Source: Isochrysis galbana (Eukaryota > Haptophyta > Isochrysidales > Isochrysidaceae). From it: a stretch of DNA of 64,000 nt. The first letter of the stretch is position 1. Every line of letters starts with the position of its first letter. The notes under the pieces were generated by a model, which worked only from the letters and a program-made list of their open reading frames with translations, was not told where the DNA came from and made no database searches. Location of the stretch: contig CM030931.1 of NCBI GenBank assembly GCA_018136815.1, forward strand, positions 4,346,148 to 4,410,147. The letters run 5' to 3'. A program made the translations under genes and the position numbers. Below are positions 20,704 to 30,300 of this stretch, piece after piece.

Positions 20704-20991
20704 TCACTGCGGGTCGCGCACCCCGTGCGGTCCCAGGACTCGCGGAGGCGGAAGCCGGCGGCGGCCCAGCTGAGCGGCGGCAATCGCTTCCCGTAACAAA
20801 GCCCTCCCAACGCCTTGACCGCGCCAATCGGGGGTCACCCAAAAGTCGCACAGCTCGCCCGAGCGCCCACCCGACAGCGGGTTCACGCGCACCAAGCCCT
20901 TCGTCGAAGCAACGGCGAACGCTCCTTTCGCGGGGCGCGAGTAAGACGGTGGGATATCGGCGCTCCAGTGCGAAAAGGGCACCACGTGCAT
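20704..20991 (-). CDS. GNAT-family acetyltransferase-like ORF, probably partial
   Basis: 95 codons from the ATG at 20991. The stretch GELCDFWVTPDWRGQGVGRA contains the beta4/helix-3 region and the RxxGxG acetyl-CoA pyrophosphate-binding loop (RGQGVG) of GNAT enzymes, preceded by a beta-hairpin-like segment (AFAVASTKGLVRVNPLSGG). GNAT domains are usually about 140-150 residues, so the N-terminal strand/helix and the region after helix 3 are short or missing. Overlapping frames continue on both sides (to 21085 and to about 20645), so a frameshift or a missed intron is likely. It lies 58 bp upstream of the broken oxygenase gene on the same strand. Substrate unknown. Confidence 0.5.
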   Translation of the reverse strand: MHVVPFSHWSADIPPSYSRPAKGAFAVASTKGLVRVNPLSGGRSGELCDFWVTPDWRGQGVGRALLREAIAAAQLGRRRLPPPRVLGPHGVRDPQ

Positions 20992-21289
20992 CCTTCGTCG
21001 ACACAAAGAGCCGCCTACCTGTCCTAACCCGAATTTTATGGCGAGGGGGGACGACCCGCATCGCGTTCTTTTGGGAGCGGACCATCGTAAGGAAACGCGG
21101 GTGGAGTGTGTTTGTATTCAGTGTCGGTAGCGCACGTCATGCCCCCCGCGTGCGCGAGGATCAATCCGGAGGCGTCTTCCTCCCCGCGCGCTTTCTTCTT
21201 TTTTCGCCGCGCGGACTCGCACCGCGGACTCGCCGCGCGGACTCACCCCAGCGTTTCGTTACGGGTTTTATCTAGCCGACGTTTATGAC

Positions 21290-21710
21290 AAAAAAAAACT
21301 GGCACCGAATGAAGGCAAGGCGCCTGGGGTTCTGCTGTAGATGGTGCCGGGCCGGCCCCTCGCGCCGGAGCGCGAGGGCGGTACCGCGGCTGTGTAGGGT
21401 CCCGGCCCGGAGGCCTTCCCTTTGGAAGCGTCCCACTGGTGTGGGGTGGCTGGTGTGGTTGTGTGTTGTGTAGGGGGTGTGCTGCATGCTGGCTGCTGCC
21501 AGCATGGCGGCCTTGTTCGTGGCGTTCGCGGTGGTTCGCGGGCGTGGCAGGCTGGCTCCTGTGCCCACCTGGCTGGGAGGGTCGTCCTGACGCGGTCGCT
21601 TCGGCGACAGCGGCGTGTCACTCAAGCCTTCGTCCATCTCGGCGAGGGCAGCGGCAGCGAGGGAGGGCGGCGGCGCGCGCTCCATGACCCTATCAGTTTA
21701 CTGATAGTTG
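21290..21710 (-). mobile_element. hairpin-headed element with a short ORF
   Basis: On the - strand it starts CAACTATCAGTAAACTGATA, an 8-bp-stem hairpin at 21690-21707, followed by GGGTC and ATGGAGCGCGCGCCG (ATG at 21685). The ORF runs 137 codons to 21272 (start MERAPPPSLAAAALAEMDEG, then a KRPRQDD cluster), rich in Pro, Ala, Thr and Arg and unlike any enzyme I know. A T9 run near 21290 on the - strand may mark the 3' end. The leader matches those at 61639 (-) and 43778 (+). No target-site duplication was found. Confidence 0.55.
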
Positions 21711-22343
21711 CGTGTGAGAGAGTAAATAAAGGGTCCAAAGCGCCGCGTGCGCGGCGCCGCAGAGATATCAATGTAGTTTTTGTAGTTGTAGTAATATAGA
21801 AAACATTAGCCCAGTGCATTAAGATTATGAGCAATAGCCGCCCATAGATCCTGCATCTATATGCGTCCTGATGCGTCTATTCGTATCGTCTCAGCGATTG
21901 TATGCATCACTCGCTATTTTCTTCTCTCGCTAAGACGGGCCACCTAGAGGCACAGGAGGAAGGCGTGAACAGACCACTAGGGGCCGGTGCACCCCCGCCC
22001 TACCCAACCCCCCCCACAACCTGGGCCCCTAAGTAGAGCACGAGGGGAGATGCCGCAAGGCGGGAAGCGAGGGAGAGGAAGGGAAATGGGCGTGGCTACG
22101 ATAGACAGCTACACAGCCGCGCGCGAGGTGAGATTTTTAAAAGGTTTTTTTCTTCTTCTTCTCTCGCTAATTTCTGGATAGGCATGCGTGCACTAAATAA
22201 TCGCGCTCACATTGTACGTTGTTGAACGTGTTGCACTCATGTTGCGGGTGATGCCAGCGGCACGGAATGAGGGTAGCTATGTGGCTTAGTTCCCACGCAC
22301 CAACTCTTCAACTTCACATGCAAAGAATCCCCAGTCGATCACA
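21711..22343. other. intergenic with an element 3' end
   Basis: At 22027-22155 the order CTAAGTAGAGCACGA ... GGGCGTGGCTACGATAGA ... CGCGCGAGGTGAGATTTTTA matches the 3' parts of repeats near 25150-25240 and 46300-46435, ending in a T-rich run, so this is probably a 5'-truncated element. The rest shows nothing. Confidence 0.5.
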
Positions 22344-23168
22344 CTAGGAAGACGTGGCCGATGAGCTCGGCACACCCATCAACGTGCCCTTTAGTGTTCC
22401 TTCTGATGTATATTGGGTCATCCAACTCACGGCATGTTGCCTGCCAAGCGCGTATATGTTGGCGAGGTCCTCGTCCTCGGCGGCTTCAAGCGCCCACTTG
22501 AACCACCTTCCCTGGTCGACCGGTATCGGTGGGATTGCACCTCGGCCAGGCTGGATAAGCTCCTCGTCGGCAAACTCAGTTGCTACAGACGGCAAACAGA
22601 GCACATTGACCGTCCGATCGGCTTTCAAAGGCGGGCAGCCGAATCGCGAGCGCGGCACTGCAAAGAAGCCATCTGTGGCCAGGGTGTTGCGTACCCACAC
22701 TAATGGCCATCGCGAGAAGAAGAATGGCCAGTTGCACGACGCGCAGATTGTGTCGACTAGGTCCTCCTTATCTTCCCACTCTGTGACGAAGCACGATTTG
22801 GGCCATGGCAAGATGCGCTGATAGCAGACGGTGAGCCTGCCGGAGACGCGTTCGACGGCGTCATCAGGTAGGAGCTGGCGTAGTTGCTCCCTTACAGCCA
22901 CACGCAGCCCTACGCCCGCCCGCAGATCGGCAACCAGCGAGCTGAGTCCCACCTGGACCGTCTCCTCTGGCACATCACATGCGATTGCTGCTGCGATGAT
23001 CGAGCCGGCGCTCGAACCTCCGACGGGTGTGGCGCTGTGGATGAGCCCGGCCTCCTGCATCGCATACGCTGCGCCCGCGTAGTACGGGAAAAGCAGGCCG
23101 CCTGGAGCGAACGAGACACCCAGCTGGGCAGGCGGAGCACCAAGCGCCAACACGCTGAGAAGCAGCAT
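22344..23168 (-). CDS. patatin-like phospholipase / acyl hydrolase
   Basis: Single exon, 274 aa, ATG at 23168. Hydrolyses acyl esters of glycerolipids through a Ser-Asp dyad. It has an N-terminal hydrophobic segment (MLLLSVLALGAPPA), possibly a signal peptide; an oxyanion-loop glycine stretch (APGGLLFPYYAGA); the nucleophile elbow GGSSAGS (Ser at about residue 53); and, further on, TDGFF, giving the catalytic Asp of the DG(A/G) motif. The family core is about 200 residues, so the protein appears complete, with an unremarkable C-terminal helix region (DEDLANIYALGRQHAVSWMT). If the leader is real it acts in the secretory system or the plastid. The substrate cannot be read from sequence. Confidence 0.85.
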   Translation of the reverse strand: MLLLSVLALGAPPAQLGVSFAPGGLLFPYYAGAAYAMQEAGLIHSATPVGGSSAGSIIAAAIACDVPEETVQVGLSSLVADLRAGVGLRVAVREQLRQLLPDDAVERVSGRLTVCYQRILPWPKSCFVTEWEDKEDLVDTICASCNWPFFFSRWPLVWVRNTLATDGFFAVPRSRFGCPPLKADRTVNVLCLPSVATEFADEELIQPGRGAIPPIPVDQGRWFKWALEAAEDEDLANIYALGRQHAVSWMTQYTSEGTLKGTLMGVPSSSATSS

Positions 23169-23463
23169 GGCGTCGGCCGAGCCGAGATTCCTTCAAGATT
23201 CCTTCATGCTTCAACTCAAGCCTCAAGGCTGACTTCACAGTGGGTCAGCTCATGACCAAGAACCCGCCGGGGGTATTATTTTATTTATTTTACAATAAGT
23301 GTTAGTACAGCTACTGCTACGAGCCTTGTACTACCCCGCCGGGCAACGACAAGCATGACCACTCTAAAATACAAATACAGGGTGGGGGCGGATCGCGGAT
23401 CCCTTTTTACAGTAGTAGTAGTAAAATTTTTATCATGATCATGAGGGTAACGAATAACTACAA

Positions 23464-23740
23464 CTAAGTTTATAGTAGTACTTGTACTTGGTTCGCCCAT
23501 GAGGGGCAACGAGCCCCCCCCTGCTCTCCACTCCTCCGCTGCCATGGGGAAGGAACCACCAATGCTCTTTGCATGCCTCATGGTTTGCCACGAGCCACGA
23601 GCAGACTGCCCTGCTAACCCTAACCCACCCTCTCCTCCCTATACACTATACAGCCCCGCCAACCCTCAAGTCTCAAGTTCGCGCCCCTTGGCCCTTGCCC
23701 TTGGGCGAGATTGTGACGAGAATCCCTGCTCACCAACGTT
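23464..23740 (+). mobile_element. truncated A element (head part)
   Basis: Begins CAACTAAGTTTATAGTAGTA (head with a small insertion), then CTTGGTTCGCCCATGAGGGG, the CTCCTCCGCTGCCATGGGG hairpin arm and the TGCCACGAGCCACGAGCAGA region corresponding to the TGGCTTGCCAGGAGGCCACTG box. Core and tail are absent. Confidence 0.6.
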
Positions 23741-24290
23741 ATCCTAAATTAACGTATAACGTACTCAAAGACGGCGCCTTTCGGACGCCTTTCAGCAAAG
23801 AAGAATGCTCAGCATACTTAAGCCACCTACCACAAGTGTCAAGTGTTCATGCACGAAGGACGTACGATGTACGATCCACAACACATGAATTTCTAGACTC
23901 ATGGGTCGAAGTAGTCAGCGACACAAAGTGCATCCTCGGAAGAGCAGCGGAACGTCCGCCGCCGGACACCAACGAGACAAAAAATCGCACTAATAGCTAA
24001 TAGCTCCCCGCCTTGTCAGGAATCGGGGGATTCACAACCCAAAGAGATCAAGGTATCAGAAGAGGAGCAATGCATTAGTAATACATTAGCAAACTCAACA
24101 ACATATGTATGGCTACATACCATAAACGATTACCTAGAGGAAGCCTCCTCAAGCACCGGGACAGTCGCAACAGCGGAAGAGATCCAATCAATACCATCAC
24201 CCCCCAACAGATGGGAAAACGGTTACAAGAGCCCGAAATCTATGGATTACCCCCTAGTCCTCCTCGAGCTCCGAGCTCTGTGGCCGGAGG
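23741..24290 (+). pseudogene. decayed coding fragment, two frames
   Basis: A frame open to 24000 with protein-like composition (RYPKLTYNVLKDGAFRTPFS and EFLDSWVEVVSDTKCILGRA) is followed, after a shift of frame near 24000, by a second frame to about 24277 (EIKVSEEEQCISNTLANSTT, NRWENGYKSPKSMDYPL). Base composition is AT-richer than the neighbouring genes. Part of it resembles 2424-2480. I read it as a degraded coding region of a repeated element, but recognise no family. Confidence 0.4.
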
Positions 24291-24946
24291 AACCTCGATG
24301 ATCGATGAGAAGGCCTGGAGCCTGGATCTGGATCGTCGGACGCTCGGACGCAGACTTCTCGTTCTTCGTTCTTCTCTCCTTCCACAGCCGTGGTGGGCGC
24401 CGATTGCTCCTCTTCGCCGGTGGGGGTGGCGGTGGTGGCCTCGGTCGGGCGACGGATTTCTTCCCGCCATGGCCATGGCCATGGCGCGGCCGCCGCGGGC
24501 TTCTTTGTCGCGGATCTCAAGAGGACCCCAGTTTATTTGACAAAAACCGCCTGTTTATGTATGTAAACGTATGACCGTCATTTTTTTTGAAAAAGTCGGC
24601 TGGGAACGTGACGATACGGGTATTTGATGGCTCAACTTGAGTTATGTCCCACATTCGACGGAATGCGGAATGCGGCCTAAGCCTTAGTTAGGCTGAGTTA
24701 GAGTTAGGGCCGGGCCCCCACACCGCCACGGCAACACGGCAACACCCGCGGCGACACGCGAAGGCGAAGGTACAACCACAGGCCCGTCCCAGCCTCCCCG
24801 CTCACGCGAGGTCCAAAGTAGTGCACACGGACCGACCTTTCGATACTGATGACAAAGGGCTGAGGCTGAGGGGGAAAGCGTGGGTGAGGGATGGCGTGGG
24901 GCAAGGGCCGTTGTCGGGGATCCCCAGTGTAGGGTGGCAGGATAGC
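24291..24946. other. intergenic, nothing recognised
   Basis: 24300-24530 is GC-rich, with low-complexity ORFs on both strands (ATGGCCATGGCCATGGC palindromic repeat near 24468-24484). 24640-24665 resembles 14050-14070. A TTAGTTAGGCTGAGTTAGAG stretch lies at about 24685-24705. 24939-24946 is the left 8-bp duplication of the next element. Confidence 0.4.
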
Positions 24947-25333
24947 CCCGGATGGGACAACAGGTACAAGGTCAACAGGTTTCGGGGGCCTATTCCTATT
25001 AAGAGGACCTATTGACAGGTCGCAATAGGTCCGTAACAGGTCAAAATAAAACTCATTTTACTAATATTATAGATGTATGAGTATGTGATGTATATTATGA
25101 ATATGATTGGCTTCTGACTTCTGAGCTAAGTTACTAGGGAGAGGAAGGGATCCGAGATGATTTGGGCGTGGCTACGATAGCGGTACCTATAGTATAGGCC
25201 TATAGCCACGCGCGAGGCGAGAATATTGAAAGGTTTTTTTCCCCTATTACCTATTAACAAGTAACAGGTCTGGTAGGCCTCTTGACCTCTTAATAGAACC
25301 TATTAGTAGTAGAAGCCTATTGTCCCATCTGGG
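24947..25333. mobile_element. MITE-like element with inverted ends and an 8-bp target duplication
   Basis: The left end CCCGGATGGGACAACAGG and the inverted right end CCCAGATGGGACAATAGG match at 16 of 18 positions. Imperfect inverted similarity continues inward for about 80 bp (CCTATTCCTATTAAGAGGAC against its counterpart near 25280). Directly outside both ends is AGGATAGC (24939-24946 and 25334-25341), an 8-bp target-site duplication. Length is 387 bp with no transposase, so it is non-autonomous. An 8-bp duplication fits hAT or P-type transposons. The interior holds a copy of the retroelement tail (about 25213-25240), suggesting a nested insertion or capture. Confidence 0.75.
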
Positions 25334-25548
25334 AGGATAGCAGCATTAGCCGGCTTCTTAAAGAAGTTTTTTTTACACAGCCACTCTAGACCGCCCCACC
25401 CAATCACACATCCAAATATACGCAAAAACGGCTCGTTGAAAGTCCTCTTAGTTGCATCCCATGCGGTGGCGCGCAACATCACAAAGCCCAGCTTGCCAAC
25501 TGGCGGCAGGCGTGGCCACACAAGTACCAAGCTGATAGATGAGATTGA

Positions 25549-27009
25549 TCAATGCGCTTCAGTGTTAAGTGATCTTATGGTGCAGTGCAAGGAGGTTCTC
25601 TCAAACCAAGTGTACCTACCAGGGAACTCCGCGTCGACCGCAGCGCGAAATTCGCCGAGGATCTTCGACAACTTTGCTTGGTCGAGCGAGTCAGCCATGC
25701 CCACAGCAGTCCTGCGAGATGTGTTCTCCGTACAAAGAGGAGGGGGTGCCGTATGTGGAAAGAGGATGGCGACCAGCGTGCAGCCTGAGGGCGAATGCTC
25801 ACGGTAGCTTTTCACGCGCGAACCCGGCTCATTCACACGAGTGAGGTACGCCTCTTCGTCCACCCATTCCTGCATAACAGCCCTCACTCTTGCCGCCTCT
25901 TCGATGGGCACATTTGCGGTTTCTGCCTTGGGACTCTCCCGCAATAATGCGCTGCCCATGGGCAGCTGCTGAATCTCGTCGACGATCTCTAGGCTTCGCC
26001 ATCGATATGCGACGGCGGAGAGAACATCGATGTTCAGTTTTGGCGCGATGCGGCCATGGGCATGCATGGCAGCAGTGTGCTCTATACAAATATGCTTGAG
26101 CCGACGAAGCTCCTCAAGCGTGAAGTTCGGCGAAGATTCGTTGAGAGAAGCCAAGGTAGTCTTCGGCCACTTTGATCCTGCGCCTTCGGCCTTAAGCCGG
26201 AGAGTCAGCAGGTCGCTGGAATCAATGGCTGCGCCCGCGTGACTGTGAACAGCACTTTGCCGCTCGATTTCCCCCTTGAGCTCCAAGAGCGAAGCAGGGA
26301 ATCCGCGCCACGTGAGAACAAGCACGCCATGCCAGGCGATGAAAAAGCAAAGTGGTTCTAACTGAACGGGAGCCGTGCGCGCCATCGGTTCCGACAGTCT
26401 CTGCAATAGCCAGTGATTGGCCAAGCCTGTGCGAGCATGTGTACGGGCCGATGCGGCAGACGTGGCTTCCGACCCATTGAGTGGCTCGGCGATACATGGC
26501 CGACTGTCTGATGCACCGCTGACGTGCTCCTGAAGGCGATACCAGCGGCGTGCACCGGCCCGAGAGCGTGTTGCAAAGACTGCGCACCGAAAGAGGCCGC
26601 CCAGCACCGCACCAAGCAAGATGGCGCACCCATGCGCAATGGTTGTCAGCTGCTCTGCTGTCACTGCGTAGTACACGTCTACAATCAGGCAGAGCGCGAG
26701 GGTTGCGATGATGGCTCGGTCTGCTGCCGTGCGTCGTGTGAGTTCGGTGGGCAAGGCGTACCCCGCCGCAGCGTTCCACACGATCGAGACGCCCGTGCAG
26801 CCAAGACAGAGGCAGAGGCCAATTTGGAAGGATGATACAAACAAGAGGGAAAGGGTGGCTACGGCTGCACTGGCGGGCCTGCTACGCTGGGCATTGCCAA
26901 GAGCGAGGAGGGTAAGCGTGAGCACGCTGTAGTTAATCGCCATGTCAAGCACTCCGCCGTCGTAGCTCAGGATCTGCACCAGAGAGGGGGGCGGTGCGGC
27001 GCACGCCAT
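25549..27009 (-). CDS. polytopic membrane protein with a C-terminal 2H-phosphoesterase-like region
   Basis: Single frame of 486 aa, ATG at 27009. The first about 150 residues contain roughly four hydrophobic helices (NYSVLTLTLLALG, AAVATLSLLFVSSFQIGLCL, AIIATLALCLIVDVYYAVTA and AHGCAILLGAVLGGLFRCAV), with another near 225 (LEPLCFFIAWHGVLVLT). The middle is hydrophilic and helical. Near the end, RVKSYREHSPSGCTLVAILF and RTSLHCTIRSL are reminiscent of the strand plus H-x-T/S pattern of 2H phosphoesterases, but only one such motif is visible before the stop, so the fold would be truncated or continued by an unseen exon. A separate frame at 25303-25530 might hold it, but I found no clear splice sites. 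Divergent from the helicase gene (gap about 346 bp). Function not assigned. Confidence 0.68.
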   Translation of the reverse strand: MACAAPPPSLVQILSYDGGVLDMAINYSVLTLTLLALGNAQRSRPASAAVATLSLLFVSSFQIGLCLCLGCTGVSIVWNAAAGYALPTELTRRTAADRAIIATLALCLIVDVYYAVTAEQLTTIAHGCAILLGAVLGGLFRCAVFATRSRAGARRWYRLQEHVSGASDSRPCIAEPLNGSEATSAASARTHARTGLANHWLLQRLSEPMARTAPVQLEPLCFFIAWHGVLVLTWRGFPASLLELKGEIERQSAVHSHAGAAIDSSDLLTLRLKAEGAGSKWPKTTLASLNESSPNFTLEELRRLKHICIEHTAAMHAHGRIAPKLNIDVLSAVAYRWRSLEIVDEIQQLPMGSALLRESPKAETANVPIEEAARVRAVMQEWVDEEAYLTRVNEPGSRVKSYREHSPSGCTLVAILFPHTAPPPLCTENTSRRTAVGMADSLDQAKLSKILGEFRAAVDAEFPGRYTWFERTSLHCTIRSLNTEAH

Positions 27010-27355
27010 CGCCGCCGGGAGCGGCGGAGAGGCGGGGCGGGAGTTGAGAGGGAGAGGTCTGAATGAGTTTTATTATATAGTGAATATCAGTACTCCTATA
27101 CTCCGTATAAAGTAGGAGAATCCCTAGCCAGAGTAAAGTCTCCCCGTCTACGCCGGTCTATTCCTCCCTTCTTTACTCTGGTACGCTGGTCCACTCCTCC
27201 CTGGAGGAGTAGAGTAGCTAAGTCTACTTACATGCTGCCTCTCCCCTCCCCCCTCCCCCCCCCTCGCTCACCTTGATATTTCCGTTTTTGGATGAAGCTT
27301 GCCATGGCTTTGCAGCGGGCGGTGGGGGCCACGCAGCGGCGAGGGCGTCGCGCCG
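27010..27355. promoter_or_regulatory. shared upstream region of two divergent genes
   Basis: The 346 bp between the start of the membrane/2H-like gene (-) and the helicase (+). It contains an inverted repeat, CCAGAGTAAAG (about 27129-27139) with CTTTACTCTGG (about 27171-27181), several ACTCCT/AGGAGT words, and an AT-rich patch at 27067-27078. No TATA box is obvious. The promoter role is inferred from position. Confidence 0.45.
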
Positions 27356-30300
27356 ATGGGGCGGTGCAACGGCGGCGGTGGGCGGCGCCACGGCGGCGGC
27401 GGGTGGCAGCAGGGACAGAAGAGTGGGAACAAGGCAGGCAAGGCTGGCCACGGCAAGAGCGGCGCGCACGACGCATCCAAGAAGGCGGTGCGAGAGCCGC
27501 AGAGGCTGGACAAGCTTGGGAGGCCGCTCAACCACGGGCCATGGCGCAATGGGTACAGGATCGAAGCCAAGCCGGCAAGCGAGCAGGTGGAGCGCGTAGG
27601 CGTGGGCGACGCTGTAGCGGCGCGTCTGAAGGAGACGCTTGCCATCGCCCACGCCGGCGGAGCTGCGGGCGCTGCAGAACCAGAGGGCATGGGAGGCAGC
27701 AGCCGCAGCAGTGCGCCAAGTTTCAGCAGTAGGACAGGCGGTGCGATTGTGGGAATGGTGGCGGGAGGCGATCCAATCCACAAGTTGCTTGCATCCGCTG
27801 ATGAGTCGCCGTCTGGGCAGGGCAAGGACAAGGCGTGGTCTGAGTTCAGTCCTGCCGAGCGAGGGGCGGCGCAGATCCTGGGATATGATGAACGTTCATG
27901 GGATGCGGGAGAGGTGAGCTGCAAGTGGGCCGACCTTAGTCGGGCTGGGCGGGACGCGGCCGCCTTGCTAGGCTACACGCGGAAAGAATGGGATTCGGAT
28001 GCAGACGCAGTCATGGCCATGGTGGCAAGCGAATGTCTCGCCAGCCAGGGAGGCGCCGTGCAGGTGCAGACGCGAGGCGCACCAAGTAGTGAAATGAGCA
28101 GCACTGTGAAATCCTGCGAGACCAGCGGCGAGCAAGAAGAAAATACAACGTCGCGCACTGCCGCGGAGCAGATGGCATACCCCGCCAAACGGAATCCGCC
28201 GTCCGAGCGGGAAATTAGACGCGCGAGTGAGCGCGAAGACGCAGAGAGCCGCATGCTCTCGGCACATCAGCTCAAGCTCGAATCCGCTGGAGGTCCCTTT
28301 GAGAGGATGCGGTCCGCTCGCAAAGCTCTACCAATGTCGTCCTTTCGCGAGGAGGTGCTTGCACACGTACGAGATCATCGGACGGTCATTATCTGCGGCG
28401 AGACAGGCTGCGGAAAGTCGACGCAGGTACCGCAATTCCTGTTGGAGGAGGCAGTCGAGGCCGGACGGGGAGGCAAGTGCACCATCCTCGTCCTGCAGCC
28501 ACGCCGCGTCGCTGCGGTCTCTCTCGCGGCCCGAGTCGCTGCAGAGCGGTGCGAAGAGGGCGGCGTTGGCGGCGTGATTGGCTATCGAATACGGCAAGAG
28601 GCGCGGGCTTGCAGTCGCACACGCATCTGCTTCGTCACGACGGGTGTCTTGCTGCGCCGGCTGATAGCTGACCCCAACCTAGCTGGAGTCTCACATGTGA
28701 TTGTAGATGAGGCACATGAGCGCTCGGAGGACGGAGACTTTGCCTTGATGGTTATCAAGCGGATTCTTAACGTCCGCCCTGATCTGCGCTTGCTCCTCAT
28801 GTCGGCGTCTCTTGATGGAGGCGCCGCGCAATTGTTCTCCGATTACTTCGGAGGAGCTCCGATAATCAATGTTCCAGGCAGAACCTTTCCTGTGACGACC
28901 CTTTTCTTGGAACAGGTAGGTGCCGGCATCTTAACAGTATGTCGTGCCCATCATCTGGGTTGTCTAGCGGTCGCTCTGACGATGCTGTGGCGACTTTATG
29001 CCGTGCTGCTGATGCCGTAAGTGCAGCGACAGTCAACTTATCCTTGCATCGTAATTTACTACCTAGGCAAATCCCGCGCGCGGTTGCCCCGCATGCACCT
29101 CCTCCGACCATGAGCGACTGACCACGTCTTCGAGTCTAATCTTCAACCCTGCTGCCTGCTCCAGATCCTTGAGTTAACGGGCCATACTATCGACGAGCGC
29201 GAAGAATGGGCGCGAAAGCTGAATAGGGGACGAGGAGCGTCGTGCGGCAAAGGAGGTGGTCGGCGAAATGGTGGAGGCAAGGGTGGCGACAGCCGAGGAC
29301 TTCAAGGTAGCGCTGCAATTGAGCGGCGAGGGTGTGATGGAGACGAAAGTGATGTTACCGAAGCGAACAACGCACTTGCCTTCAATGGACTTGAGGAAGG
29401 CCTCATCGACGACGTCGATCTTGCGCCGCCTCAGCTTGCGGCCCGCTACGCCGGGTACTCGAAGAGTACCCTCGTGGCCCTCGCTGCATCTGAGCCGACG
29501 GCGATCAACTACGAGCTTGTCGTAGACCTCGTTGCGCTGATTGCCTCGCGCCACGACGCTTTGGAACAATGCGCACGCATGGCCTCTAGAAAGATTTCCC
29601 TCGCTCGGCATTTGTTGCCCCAGAGCTTGTCGCGAGGAGGGACAAGGGACACACGTGTAGATAGCGAAGATGCGAAGGGGGCGAGAGGAGAGAATTCCGA
29701 CACCACTGGGGCCTCAGGCGGCCGCAGCGCTCCGTCCTTGGCCGATGGACCAGAGCGCCGGCTCGACACCGATGGTATCGCCTACACAAGAGAAGAGTTC
29801 AAGGTACAACTCCTCGGCCTCGGCCACTACATTTTAAGGTTGCAGCTCGCAACGCCCGATGCACCCACTCCCTCACTTACCGAAGGCGTTTCTGTTCTCT
29901 GATCAAAGCTGTAGTGAGTCGCAACATTCAGTCCTAAAGTTGAATTGCTTGGATCAGAAGGACGCAGCACGCGCACTCACGTCTGTGTGTGCCGTCTCTG
30001 GTCGCAGGACTTCTACGGCGGCGAAGTTGAATGGGATGAAGCTCAGTCCAAGGAGGGCCGGCAACGCACGATGCAGAAGAAGCGAGCTGCCCCGCCGCCA
30101 GGGCTGGCCGTTTCAGCTCGTGCGTCCTCGCCTCATGAAGCGGCCAATGCAGCAGCAGCTGCATCAGAGCCTGCGCTGACGCAGGACCCAGCACAGGCCT
30201 CCGGGCGCCAGGGAAAGAAAGGCAATGCTGTTGGACGCCCTACAAGTGGAGACGCTCCGCCGAACGTTGAAGCAGTTGGCAGCGCCCACGGCGAGGCTAC

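Noticed and set aside
25303-25530. 75-codon - strand ORF after the membrane/2H-like gene
   Set aside because: Starts at TTG, overlaps the end of a MITE, and I found no splice sites joining it to the gene.
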